Part shown: positions 43,871-53,117 of the stretch, piece after piece
Layout of the letters: every line of letters begins with the position of its first letter
How positions within the stretch are numbered: the first letter of the stretch is position 1
From: Chryseobacterium daecheongense
Lineage (GTDB): Bacteria > Bacteroidota > Bacteroidia > Flavobacteriales > Weeksellaceae
Direction of reading: 5' to 3'
Length of the DNA: 64,000 bases
Assembly: GCF_003729955.1 (NCBI RefSeq)
Contig: NZ_RJTX01000004.1
Span: 248,001 to 312,000, forward strand
Notes under the pieces: model-generated
Databases searched by the model: none
Seen by the model: only the letters and a program-made list of their open reading frames with translations
What the model was told of the DNA's origin: nothing
Program-made: the position numbers and the translations under genes

Positions 43871-45052
43871 ATGAATATGCCAAAAAAAATATTATTCATT
43901 TCACATGAAGCATCTCTATCAGGTGCTCCCATTCTTGTTTTAAATTTATTGAAAAGATTAAAACAAGAAAAAGAAACCTATACAATTGATGTATTGTTGA
44001 TTAGAGGAGGAGAATTATATGAAGATTTTGCTCAAATTTCAAATAATATTATTGTTGCTCATTATCATCTTCAATCATTCTCCTTTGTGAAGAGAAACTT
44101 GAAGAGAATCCAATCTATCATTTTCAGAAAAAAAGAAAACCATCAGGATAAGATCGATAAAATTACCTCAAGTCTGATTTTAAATAAATACAATCTCGTT
44201 TATGGGAATACCATGGAGTCCTTGGAGTGGACCATTCCTTTTTACAAAAAAAATATTCCGACAATTGTAGCCATTCATGAACTTTCGTTCGGAATAGAAA
44301 GTACTTACCCCAAAGAATTTGTTTTAGAAAACATTTCAAATATTACAAAGATTATTGCAGGCTCAAAGGCAGTTGGAGATAATCTTGTAACAAAATATGG
44401 AGCAGATCCGAAAAAAATAAATGTTGTACATTCTTTTGTTGATTCCGTTCTTACCATTCAAAAAGATAAAGAGAGCCTTAGAAAGGAACTGGGAATAAAA
44501 AATGATGATTTAATCGTTGGAATTGCAAGTTCGCAAGAACTGCGAAAAGGAACAGATATGATTCCTTTGCTTGTTAAGAAAATCAAACAAAAAACTGATA
44601 TCAACTTCAAATTTATCAACTTAGGAGGAACATCCAAAAATCCTGCTGTGAGATGTGCCAAAATAGATGCTGAAAAACTGGGTATAGATGATACCCTAAT
44701 CTTTGTTGATCATAATAAATTCCCTAACGATTATATTAATCTTTTTGATATATTTCTTTTGATGTCGAGAGAAGATCCTTTTCCTTTGGTAATGTTAACA
44801 GCAGCAAAACTCAAGAAACCAATTGTGGCTTTTGAAAAAAGCGGAGGCGCTGTGGAATTTTTGGGAGATAATCATGGTATTCTCATTCCTTATTTAGATT
44901 TAGATACAATGGCCTCAGAAATCATTAAACTATTAAATGATTCTAAATTAAGAGAAAGCTATGGAAAAAATATCCACAAAAGATTGGAAGAAGAATATTC
45001 TGACACAAAATTAACTGCTGAAATCTTCCATATAATTAATTCCTTGATTTAA
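43871..45052 (+). CDS. Glycosyltransferase family 4
   Basis: A GT-B glycosyltransferase of about 393 residues. It begins KKILFISHEASLSGAPILVLNLL and has a group 1 transferase domain with VGIASSQELRKGTDMIPLLV and the nucleotide-sugar motif SREDPFPLVMLTAAKLKKPIVAFEKSGG. I chose ATG 43871, one base after the previous stop; ATG 43856 (overlap of 14 bases) and 43877 are alternatives. It adds a sugar to the growing glycan; donor unknown. Confidence 0.92.
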   Translation: MNMPKKILFISHEASLSGAPILVLNLLKRLKQEKETYTIDVLLIRGGELYEDFAQISNNIIVAHYHLQSFSFVKRNLKRIQSIIFRKKENHQDKIDKITSSLILNKYNLVYGNTMESLEWTIPFYKKNIPTIVAIHELSFGIESTYPKEFVLENISNITKIIAGSKAVGDNLVTKYGADPKKINVVHSFVDSVLTIQKDKESLRKELGIKNDDLIVGIASSQELRKGTDMIPLLVKKIKQKTDINFKFINLGGTSKNPAVRCAKIDAEKLGIDDTLIFVDHNKFPNDYINLFDIFLLMSREDPFPLVMLTAAKLKKPIVAFEKSGGAVEFLGDNHGILIPYLDLDTMASEIIKLLNDSKLRESYGKNIHKRLEEEYSDTKLTAEIFHIINSLI

Positions 45053-45059
45053 ACAGTGT

Positions 45060-45929
45060 ATGATTTCAATAATAATTTCATCTTATTTACCACATTACTT
45101 TTCTGCTCTACAAAAAAATATTGCAGAGACTATTGGCGCAACATATGAAATTATTAAAATTGACAATCCCGGATTAATGGGTATTTGTGAAGCCTATAAC
45201 AAAGGAGCGAATAGGGCTCAATATGATCTACTCTTGTTCATACATGAAGATATTTTATTTCAAACTCAGAATTGGGGAGAGAAATTAATCAGTCATCTTA
45301 ATGAGAGTAAAACCGGTATCATTGGGGTAGCAGGATCCTCGTATGTTCCTTCTGCACCCTCAAGCTGGACGGTTTCCGAGAAATACAACTTTGCAAACAT
45401 TTTACAAGGCAGTAAAGAAAATACAGATTCTTTTCATATTCATACTACCCACCAAAACAGGAATAAGGTCTTTGCAGTAGATGGTGTTTTTATAGCAATA
45501 AATAAGGAAAATTATTTAAATTTTAAATTCAATGAAAAACTGTTAAAAGGTTTTCACGGATATGACCTTGATTTTAGCTTAAGAGTTTCAAAAAAACTTC
45601 AAAATTATGTAGTTGATGATATTCTTATTGAACATTTTTCAGCAGGAAATCTCAATAAAGAGTGGATGGATAATAACATATTGGTCAAGCAAAACATAGG
45701 CTCAGATTTTCAAAAAGAAATTGACTCTGAAACTGAAACAAAAGTTTTTTTAGGATTTCTGTACAACTATTATAAATATTACCCTGTCAACATAAAAAAC
45801 ATTCTTGATACATTAAGATTTTATCCTAAAAAACTTAATTTTAAGGATCAATTATTGATTATCAAAAAATATTTTAATTATATAAGGTATTCTAAAAGAA
45901 TTAATAAAAGAATAAACCCAAAAATTTAA
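45060..45929 (+). CDS. Glycosyltransferase family 2-like protein
   Basis: A 289-residue protein. It opens MISIIISSYLPHYFSALQKNI, has KIDNPGLMGICEAYNKGANRAQ and the metal-site-like FIHEDILFQ, then VFAVDGVFIAINKEN and GYDLDFSLRV. It fits the subgroup of GT2-like proteins (Glyco_tranf_2_5 type) found in polysaccharide loci. The C-terminal 60 residues are Lys/Tyr-rich. It is presumed to act on the same glycan. Confidence 0.82.
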   Translation: MISIIISSYLPHYFSALQKNIAETIGATYEIIKIDNPGLMGICEAYNKGANRAQYDLLLFIHEDILFQTQNWGEKLISHLNESKTGIIGVAGSSYVPSAPSSWTVSEKYNFANILQGSKENTDSFHIHTTHQNRNKVFAVDGVFIAINKENYLNFKFNEKLLKGFHGYDLDFSLRVSKKLQNYVVDDILIEHFSAGNLNKEWMDNNILVKQNIGSDFQKEIDSETETKVFLGFLYNYYKYYPVNIKNILDTLRFYPKKLNFKDQLLIIKKYFNYIRYSKRINKRINPKI

Positions 45930-45967
45930 ACCATTCTTAAAGGATTTTAAAAGTAATAAACACAAAT

Positions 45968-46633
45968 ATGATCATAGGTTCAGGACTTATTGCCAAAGCA
46001 TTAAACAATATTAATTCAGGCAACATGTTGTTCTTCGCTTCAGGAGTTTCTAATTCATTAGAGACCAGAAGCTCTGAATTTGAAAGAGAATTTACTCTTT
46101 TGAAAAATACCCTTGAAAATAATACTGGAAAGCTTATTTATTTTTCAACTCTTAGTATTAATGACCAGTCAAAGCAAGACAGTCATTATGTTCTTCATAA
46201 ATTGGAAATTGAAAATTACATCAAAGATCATGTTGCGGACTATTTAATCTTAAGAATTGGAAATATTGTAGGGAACGGAGGAAATCCAAATACCCTCTTT
46301 AATTTTCTTAAAACCCAGATCATGAATGACAATAAGTTTGTGATCCATCAAAAGGCAAGAAGGCTCTTATTAGACATTGATGACATTTCCAGATTCATAG
46401 TTTCCAATTGTACACATTTGAACAAGGAAACCATAAATCTGGCATACCCGTATTATTATGATTTGAAAGAGATTGTGGGAGCCATTCAGGAAAAAATTAA
46501 CAAGCCGGCTCGTTATGACGAGATCAATGAAGGCGATTTCTATAAGGTAACTTTTGATGATAGCATTGACGAATTCTTTTCAGGAATTAGTCCGGAAAAT
46601 TATCTCAAAAACTTAGCTCAAAAATATATTTAA
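45968..46633 (+). CDS. Short NAD(P)-dependent epimerase/dehydratase-like protein
   Basis: A 221-residue protein, shorter than full epimerases (about 300). It keeps an N-terminal nucleotide-binding start MIIGSGLIAKALNN, LIYFSTLSINDQ, the YxxxK-type YVLHKLEIENYI and LRIGNIVGNGGNP. The early part of the Rossmann fold is compressed. It may reduce or epimerise a nucleotide sugar, or be a degenerate copy. It follows the GT by 38 bases. Confidence 0.75.
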   Translation: MIIGSGLIAKALNNINSGNMLFFASGVSNSLETRSSEFEREFTLLKNTLENNTGKLIYFSTLSINDQSKQDSHYVLHKLEIENYIKDHVADYLILRIGNIVGNGGNPNTLFNFLKTQIMNDNKFVIHQKARRLLLDIDDISRFIVSNCTHLNKETINLAYPYYYDLKEIVGAIQEKINKPARYDEINEGDFYKVTFDDSIDEFFSGISPENYLKNLAQKYI

Positions 46634-46644
46634 AACAGACACCA

Positions 46645-47565
46645 ATGCCGAAAGTTTCTTGTATCATTGTCACTTACAACGCCATGAAATGGGCGGAAAG
46701 ATGTTTTAACAGCTTAAGACAGTCTTCCGTTCCGGTACGATGTATTGTGATTGATAATGGTTCTACGGACGGCACTCAGGAATATATAAAAACCCATTTC
46801 CCGGAAGTGGAGTTTATCCAGTCTGAAGATAATTTAGGTTTTGGAAAAGCCAACAATATTGGAATAGAAAAAGCCTACAAAGAAGGCTCTGAATTTTTCT
46901 ACCTGATGAACCAGGATGCCTGGCTTTACCCGGATAGTATAGAAAAACTATTGGCGATATATGACGATTATCCTGCTAAAAAAGAAATCGGAATTCTAAG
47001 CCCAATGCACATCAACGGAACAGAAAAGCAGCTGGATATTTTCCTGGATAAATATATAGCCATTAATTTTGAAAAAACCAGGTTGATCTCAGATCTATAT
47101 TTTCAGAATCTCAAGCCTTTCTATGAAGTAAAATTCATCAACGCAGCTCATTGGTTCATTCCAAGACATACCATAGAAACCGTAGGTGGATTTAATCCTT
47201 ATTTTTTCCACTATGGAGAAGATGTGGAATATGCCAATCGTGTTCATTTTCATCAAAAGAAAATCTTTCTTGTTCCCGGCAGTAAAGTGATCCATGATGG
47301 CAAACAATCTTTAAGCAAGGTGGATTACAACAAATATGAAGATTTAAGTGTGGAAACCAACATTTTAAATCCCAATCTTCAGAATGCTTTTCAGCGGGAG
47401 AAAAAAGCGCTTAAACAAAGTATTTTCAAAAATGTTCTGATAGGAAATTTCGACGTCTCCCAAAAGCTGTCAAAGAAATACAAAAAAATCTCCGGAGAAG
47501 AGAAAAAACTGCTCGAAATTCAACATCAGGTAAGGCAAACAGGCCCCACCTTTTTGAAAGTATAA
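46645..47565 (+). CDS. Glycosyltransferase family 2 (rhamnosyltransferase WbbL-like)
   Basis: A 306-residue GT2. The motifs VSCIIVTYNAMKWAERCFNSL, CIVIDNGSTDGTQEYI, DNLGFGKANNIGIEKA and MNQDAWLYPDS (the metal-binding region) match the WbbL-like rhamnosyltransferase subgroup. A C-terminal Lys-rich tail follows GSKVIHDGKQSL. It likely transfers a 6-deoxysugar. Base composition here is noticeably less AT-rich than in the preceding genes, so a segment boundary may lie near its start. Confidence 0.9.
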   Translation: MPKVSCIIVTYNAMKWAERCFNSLRQSSVPVRCIVIDNGSTDGTQEYIKTHFPEVEFIQSEDNLGFGKANNIGIEKAYKEGSEFFYLMNQDAWLYPDSIEKLLAIYDDYPAKKEIGILSPMHINGTEKQLDIFLDKYIAINFEKTRLISDLYFQNLKPFYEVKFINAAHWFIPRHTIETVGGFNPYFFHYGEDVEYANRVHFHQKKIFLVPGSKVIHDGKQSLSKVDYNKYEDLSVETNILNPNLQNAFQREKKALKQSIFKNVLIGNFDVSQKLSKKYKKISGEEKKLLEIQHQVRQTGPTFLKV

Positions 47566-47612
47566 ATTTATTCCCGTATTTTTATAACAAATAACTTTAA
47601 AACACAAACAGG

Positions 47613-48374
47613 ATGTCTATTGTAAACAGGCTCAAAAACAAAATCAAACTTTATTCCCATTCAGGCACAACGTATCATTGCCCTTTCTGCGGCTATGATT
47701 CCAAAGACCTTGAAATTGTGGGCCATGATCTCCCCGTATTAAGAGAAAAACATGTTATTGGCGGTGGAAGAAGAGCTGCAGGATGCTATCAGTGCCACTC
47801 AAGAGACCGGGAAAGACTTTTATATGCTTTTATTATAGAAGAATTAAAGTTTCCCAAAGAAAGCAGTATATTACATATTGCTCCTGAACCGAAATTATCC
47901 AGCATACTTTTAAAGCAAAACTTCAAAGAATATATCTGTGGAGATCTATTTACTGTAGGATATGATTATCCTGACTACGTTCAGAATATGAATGTTTTAG
48001 ATATTCCTTATGAAGATAATCACTTCGATTTGGTCATTTGTAATCATGTATTGGAGCATATTCCCGAAGATACTAAAGCAATGGGAGAAATATTCAGAGT
48101 GCTGAAACCGAACGGAAAAGCGATCCTTCAGGTTCCGATTTCCGCCAATAATCAAATTACCCATGAAGATTTCACGATTTCTGACCGTAAAAAGCGAGAA
48201 GAGCTTTTCGGACAATTTGATCATGTGAGAATTTATGGGCAAGATTATGTTACCCGATTAGAAAGTGTAGGTTTTAAAGTACACAGAATAAATATTTCAG
48301 AGAAATACAAAAAATTCGGAGTCAACCCCGAAGAAGATCTTTTTTTCTGTGAAAAACCTGGTATTCATAATTAA
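47613..48374 (+). CDS. SAM-dependent methyltransferase with N-terminal zinc-finger-like region
   Basis: A 253-residue class I methyltransferase. Residues about 20-65 hold paired cysteines (YHCPFCGYD and AGCYQCHSRDRERLL) like a zinc-binding site. The Rossmann domain has IAPEPKLSSILL, a DLVICNHVLEHIPED post-I motif and LKPNGKAILQVPIS. It probably methylates a sugar or a glycan end. In ABC-dependent O-antigen systems such enzymes can cap the chain, which would suit the Wzt C-terminal domain. The cap role is inferred. Confidence 0.87.
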   Translation: MSIVNRLKNKIKLYSHSGTTYHCPFCGYDSKDLEIVGHDLPVLREKHVIGGGRRAAGCYQCHSRDRERLLYAFIIEELKFPKESSILHIAPEPKLSSILLKQNFKEYICGDLFTVGYDYPDYVQNMNVLDIPYEDNHFDLVICNHVLEHIPEDTKAMGEIFRVLKPNGKAILQVPISANNQITHEDFTISDRKKREELFGQFDHVRIYGQDYVTRLESVGFKVHRINISEKYKKFGVNPEEDLFFCEKPGIHN

Positions 48375-48386
48375 AATTTCAGGAGT

Positions 48387-50183
48387 ATGTGCGGAATAGC
48401 TGGTATTATTGCCAATAATGCAGAAAACTATCAGGATGAGATCAGGAAAATGACCGATGCCATTGCGCATCGCGGTCCGGATTCTTCACACCATGAATTT
48501 TATGAAAATGCCATTTTAGGCCATCGTAGGCTTTCTATTATAGACCTTTCTGAAAATGGGATTCAGCCCATGTTTTCCCATAATAAGAACGAATGTATTG
48601 TATTAAATGGTGAGATCTACGGTTATCAAACCCTCAAAAGCCAGTACCCTGAATATTCTTATCGCGGAACTTCTGATACGGAAGTCATCCTTGCCATGTA
48701 TCAGAGAAAGCAGGAAAAACTCATTCATGAGCTTCCTGGAATGTTCGCTTTTGCCATTTGGGATGAAGAAAAACAGCAATTGTTTTGTGCACGGGACCGG
48801 TTTGGAGAAAAGCCGTTTTATTATGCGATCGGGCCTAATAATGAATTCATTTTTGCATCAGAAATCAAAGCGATTTTAGCTTCAGGTTTAATTCAACCGA
48901 AAGTAAGCCCGGAAGCGCTTTCCCATTACCTGCAATATGGCTATGTAAGTACTTATCAAAGCATTTACAGCAATATCTTTACGCTACCTCCTGCTCATCA
49001 GTTGATCTGGAAAGAAGGAAAAATAGAAGTTTCGAGATATTACAGTCTTCCCGCCAGAGACAGAAGCATCAGTCTATCCGATGCTAAAGAAGAGTTTACC
49101 TATCTGCTTAAAAATGCAGTAAAAAAACAACTTGTTGCCGATGTAGAAGTAGGAAGTTTTTTAAGTGGTGGATTGGACTCCTCCTCTATTGTTGCCTTGG
49201 TGGATGAGTTTTTACCTCATCAAACCACTATCAGCTTCGGATATGATCATGAAGACAGTGAATTAAAATACGCCAAAGAAATTGCAGAAAAATATAAGAC
49301 TCATCATATTGAGATCCATGAAAAAAAGGAAGACCTCGTTACTTCTTTGCTCAAAGTCTCTCCATTTTTGGATGAGCCGTTTGCAGACAGATCATGTATC
49401 CCGCATTTTGAAATTTGCAAAAGTGCCAGGAAAAGCCTTACTGTTGTACTTTCCGGCGATGTTGGGGATGAATTATTCGGTGGTTACAGCTTTTATAATA
49501 CCGAAAATCAGTTAAGAAAGCACTTCAGTTATAAAAATGCTGTGGCTAAGTTCGGCTTAAAGCTTTATCAGAATATTAAACAGACCTCTTTTATTACCCA
49601 AAAGAATATAGAACATCCGGACATCCTGGATTTTCATCAAAACTCTGTGAGAAATTTCTTTTCTGATGAAGATAAAAAACAATTGGGAATCACCGCAAAA
49701 TATCAGCAACCTTACAGCTTTTCTCCCCATCCGGATTCTCTGAATGATATTATGAGAGTGGATCTGGAAAAATTCGTCCCGGGAAATATGATGGTAAAAT
49801 CAGACCGTATGGCCATGGCGAATTCACTGGAAGTCCGTACCCCTTTCCTGGATATTGATTTTGCGGAGTTCTGCATTCAGTTACCGGAACAATTAAAGAT
49901 CAACAACGAAAATGATAAAATTATTCTTCGTGAGGCAATGGGCTCTTATTGGACAGAAACCATCAGAAACCGCAACAAGCAAGGTTTTGGTGTGGCAATA
50001 GAAGGCTGGTTTGAAGAAGATAACCTGATCAGTTTTTCCGATGACCTTCTCAAAAATCCCAACCACAAAGTTTTTAGCTTTATAGATTTTAAAGCCACTC
50101 AAAATTTCCTGGATAAAGGTCAAAAACATTGGAATCTATTACAATTGGCTCTTTGGGCCGATAATAACAGCAAATACTTATAA
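48387..50183 (+). CDS. asnB: Asparagine synthase (glutamine-hydrolysing)-type amidotransferase
   Basis: A 598-residue enzyme with an N-terminal glutaminase domain (Cys2 in MCGIAGI; AHRGPDSSHH; LNGEIYGY) and a C-terminal synthetase domain with the ATP PP-loop SFLSGGLDSSSIVAL at about 254-268. Such AsnB homologues in polysaccharide clusters can amidate uronic acids, giving uronamide residues. With ugd in the same locus this is plausible, though not proven. It lies between a methyltransferase and a GT-D-type gene. Confidence 0.92.
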   Translation: MCGIAGIIANNAENYQDEIRKMTDAIAHRGPDSSHHEFYENAILGHRRLSIIDLSENGIQPMFSHNKNECIVLNGEIYGYQTLKSQYPEYSYRGTSDTEVILAMYQRKQEKLIHELPGMFAFAIWDEEKQQLFCARDRFGEKPFYYAIGPNNEFIFASEIKAILASGLIQPKVSPEALSHYLQYGYVSTYQSIYSNIFTLPPAHQLIWKEGKIEVSRYYSLPARDRSISLSDAKEEFTYLLKNAVKKQLVADVEVGSFLSGGLDSSSIVALVDEFLPHQTTISFGYDHEDSELKYAKEIAEKYKTHHIEIHEKKEDLVTSLLKVSPFLDEPFADRSCIPHFEICKSARKSLTVVLSGDVGDELFGGYSFYNTENQLRKHFSYKNAVAKFGLKLYQNIKQTSFITQKNIEHPDILDFHQNSVRNFFSDEDKKQLGITAKYQQPYSFSPHPDSLNDIMRVDLEKFVPGNMMVKSDRMAMANSLEVRTPFLDIDFAEFCIQLPEQLKINNENDKIILREAMGSYWTETIRNRNKQGFGVAIEGWFEEDNLISFSDDLLKNPNHKVFSFIDFKATQNFLDKGQKHWNLLQLALWADNNSKYL

Positions 50184-50185
50184 CC

Positions 50186-51091
50186 ATGGGATTGAAAAAA
50201 GCGCTCTCTTCAAGGTTTTATTATTATCAATGGCTGTTCAGTACAAGGAATCTGCGCCGTGGAGTCCCTCAATATAAAGTATTATCCATTCAAAAGACCA
50301 TTGAAGAAATTACTACGCACAAAAAATCCGTAAGCAGATTCGGGGATGGCGAATTCAGGCTGATTTTCCCGGAACATTACCTTGAATTTCAGGAAAACAG
50401 TGAAGAGATAAGGGAAAAACTCAGCCAGGTTTTGCGATTCGATTTAGAAAACCATATGGTTTGTTTACCGGAACAACTTGATTCGGTTGCCGCTTTTGAT
50501 ATTCCTACCAAATACTGGTGGAAAAAGTTTATTAATAAATATGGGATCAGATTATCCCCTTTTTTAGATAAAAACAAAATCTATGGCAATTCTTTTATCA
50601 CACGGTTTTATCTCGGCTATGAAGATAAATCAGAAAAAAGAAACCGGGAGATCGTCCGCTCATTAAAGAAAATCTGGGAGAACAAGGAGGTGCTTATTAT
50701 TGAAGGAAGATATTCCAGATTGGGAGTGGGAAATGATTTGTTTGACAATGTACATTCACTGCAAAGAATCTTATGTCCGGAGAAAAATGCATTCGCTCAT
50801 TATGATAAAATCTATCATGCAGCTAAAGAATATGGAAAAGATAAACTGATTTTAATTGCTTTGGGACCTACAGCCACCATTCTGGCTTATGATCTCGCTA
50901 AAATTAAATACTGGGGAATTGATATCGGACATATTGATATTGAATATATGTGGTTCCTGAAAAAAGCTACCGATAAAATAGCCATTGCGGGAAGACATGT
51001 GAATGAGGCTGAAAGTCAGGAATCCTTTGATATTCCACAGGAGTTTTTGGAAAGCTATACAAAAAGTACCATTTTAGAAATTACTGCATGA
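50186..51091 (+). CDS. GT-D fold glycosyltransferase (DUF1792, SP_1767-like)
   Basis: A 301-residue protein with the DUF1792/GT-D signatures: VSRFGDGEFRLIF at about 49-61, EVLIIEGRYSRLGVGNDLFDN at about 168 onward in two parts, and ALGPTATILAYDLAKIKYWGIDIGHID. GT-D enzymes were first seen in streptococcal serine-rich adhesin glycosylation; homologues in Gram-negative surface-glycan clusters are common. It starts two bases after asnB and overlaps the next gene by four. Donor is unknown. Confidence 0.87.
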   Translation: MGLKKALSSRFYYYQWLFSTRNLRRGVPQYKVLSIQKTIEEITTHKKSVSRFGDGEFRLIFPEHYLEFQENSEEIREKLSQVLRFDLENHMVCLPEQLDSVAAFDIPTKYWWKKFINKYGIRLSPFLDKNKIYGNSFITRFYLGYEDKSEKRNREIVRSLKKIWENKEVLIIEGRYSRLGVGNDLFDNVHSLQRILCPEKNAFAHYDKIYHAAKEYGKDKLILIALGPTATILAYDLAKIKYWGIDIGHIDIEYMWFLKKATDKIAIAGRHVNEAESQESFDIPQEFLESYTKSTILEITA

Positions 51092-52041
51092 GTTTAGCCC
51101 TGTCTGTTATTATACCTGTTTACAATGCTTCCGAATTCCTGGAAAAAGCGGTGAATTCCGCTTTACAGTTTGAGGAAGTGAAAGAAGTGGTTTTAATTGA
51201 AGATAAATCCACAGATAACTCTTTGGAAATTTGTTACAGATTGGCCGCTGAAAATCCAAAAATTAAGCTTTATCAACATCCTGACAAAGGAAATCACGGA
51301 GCAGGAGCTACTCGAAATTTAGGACTGGAAAAGGCTCAATATGAATTCATTGCATTTCTTGATTCGGATGACTATTATCTTCCCAACCGCTTTGATGTCG
51401 AAAGGACAGCTTTCAATGATCCCAAAATAGAAGGGATTTTCGGAGCCATCGGAGTGGAATATCTTTCAGAAAAAGGGAAAGAGGAATATTTGCATAAATT
51501 CAACAACTCTACGCTTACCACCGTTAATTATCCTGCAGAAGGAGAAGAAGTTTTCAAAGGACTACTGGGTTTAACACCGAAAACTTTCGGTTCATTTTTT
51601 CACTTGAATACATTAACAACAAGAAAGTCTTCAATAGTCAAAAATAATTTAAGATTTAATGAAAATCTCCGTGTACATCAGGATTCGGATTTTATCATTA
51701 AACTGGCTTATCATTGCTATCTGAAATCAGGGATTATTGACGAAGCAGTTGCTGTAAGAGGAGTTCACGACAACAACAGGATCACCAAAATCAAGACGTA
51801 TTCGTCCAAATTTTATAAGAACAATCTTCTTTTGCATGAATCACTTTATCAGTGGAGTCGATCCCTGCCTCTTGATCCATTATATTCAAAAAAAATAAAG
51901 CTGACTTACCTTAGTTTTAAAATCGCCAATGAAAATGGACTGAAAAAATGGTTCTCTTTTGTGACGACAAGTTTGCTGAACCCTGAATTTTTAAAAACAA
52001 GATACCGTTTTCACGCCTTAAATAAACACTATGATTCGTAA
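51088..52041 (+). CDS. Glycosyltransferase family 2 (first of a duplicated pair)
   Basis: A 317-residue GT2. Motifs are LSVIIPVYNASEFLEKAVNSAL, IEDKSTDNSLEIC, LYQHPDKGNHGAGATRNLG and the metal-site FLDSDDYYLPNRFD. It is closely similar along most of its length to the product of 53118-54059, which suggests tandem duplication around the gene in between. The C-terminal part has RGVHDNNRITK shared with its twin. It overlaps the next gene by 11 bases. Confidence 0.92.
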   Translation: MSLALSVIIPVYNASEFLEKAVNSALQFEEVKEVVLIEDKSTDNSLEICYRLAAENPKIKLYQHPDKGNHGAGATRNLGLEKAQYEFIAFLDSDDYYLPNRFDVERTAFNDPKIEGIFGAIGVEYLSEKGKEEYLHKFNNSTLTTVNYPAEGEEVFKGLLGLTPKTFGSFFHLNTLTTRKSSIVKNNLRFNENLRVHQDSDFIIKLAYHCYLKSGIIDEAVAVRGVHDNNRITKIKTYSSKFYKNNLLLHESLYQWSRSLPLDPLYSKKIKLTYLSFKIANENGLKKWFSFVTTSLLNPEFLKTRYRFHALNKHYDS

Positions 52042-53110
52042 AAAAATACAACAGGTAAAACGTCTTGTGAGTGATGTTTTGGCATTTCAAAAGCTGAAAC
52101 GTTATCAACCTGTGGCGAATGAAAAAACAGTAGTCGTTCATGTACAGAATCCTAATATCTATCATCGTTTTTTCTATCTGCTGTTAAAGTTTTATGAACT
52201 TGCCGGATATACGATTTATTATCCGATGGATTTTGCCAGATTCAGGAATCTTCGAAATAAGGACAGATATCTTGGCTTGATCGTTCGTGAAAAAGATTTT
52301 TTAAGCATTCAGAATAAGGATTTTCCTTCTGATGCTATTGTATTAGAAGATACCATGTTCAGTCCGGATTATTTTAATTCCTATTTCAATAAAAATAATC
52401 AGGAAGAGGATTGTTTTCATGTTCCCATGAGCTTTCACCCGTTTATGTATCACCAGGGAATATGGAATAATATGATTGATCTTAATAAAAAACGTGTGAA
52501 TTCTATTTTCTGCTATGGAAATTTTGACAGCAAAGCCTACCTTGAAATCAAACGTACCGGTTTTTCTGTTATTCCAAGAACCGAGCTTTTAGAATTCTTC
52601 AGCAATCAGGAAAATTTCATGGCTTTGCCCGGAAAAAAAGAAACATTAGAAAAAATAAGAGATCATTCTCTTGATCAAAAATATGCTTTTGCCATTAAAG
52701 AAAATTTTGCATTAGCCATGGAAGATGTTCGCGAACTGCTTTCTTATTTCAACTTTTATCTTTGTTGTCCCGGTGTGGTAATGCCCCTTTGCCATAATGT
52801 CATTGAGGCTATGTCTGTAGGCACAATTCCCCTCATCCAGAAAGAATATGCAGAAGTAATGTATCCTCATCTTCAGCACAGACAAAATGCCATTGTTTTT
52901 GAAGACCTCCCTCATCTTGAACATATTCTTTCAGAAGAAATTTTTCATTATTCTGAACCGGAAATTTCAGCAATGAGAAACAACGTTCTGGATTATTACG
53001 AACAGTATCTGACTCCGGAAGGTATGGTAAAAAATCTCAACGAAAGCATTCAGAAACATCAACTTATTTATTTACAGGCTGAACACCGCAGCGTAACTTT
53101 TATTAATTAA
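52031..53110 (+). CDS. Exostosin/GT-B-like glycosyltransferase, unclassified
   Basis: A 359-residue protein. Its C-terminal half has a transferase-like motif FYLCCPGVVMPLCHNVIEAM followed by SVGTIPLIQKEYAEVMYP, similar to nucleotide-binding regions of GT-B enzymes such as exostosin-like proteins. The N-terminal half (residues 30-200) is Tyr/Phe-rich and unassigned. It is flanked by two near-identical GT2 genes, so it was probably part of a duplicated module. The assignment is by motif only. Confidence 0.7.
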   Translation: MIRKKIQQVKRLVSDVLAFQKLKRYQPVANEKTVVVHVQNPNIYHRFFYLLLKFYELAGYTIYYPMDFARFRNLRNKDRYLGLIVREKDFLSIQNKDFPSDAIVLEDTMFSPDYFNSYFNKNNQEEDCFHVPMSFHPFMYHQGIWNNMIDLNKKRVNSIFCYGNFDSKAYLEIKRTGFSVIPRTELLEFFSNQENFMALPGKKETLEKIRDHSLDQKYAFAIKENFALAMEDVRELLSYFNFYLCCPGVVMPLCHNVIEAMSVGTIPLIQKEYAEVMYPHLQHRQNAIVFEDLPHLEHILSEEIFHYSEPEISAMRNNVLDYYEQYLTPEGMVKNLNESIQKHQLIYLQAEHRSVTFIN

Positions 53111-53117
53111 CACACAA

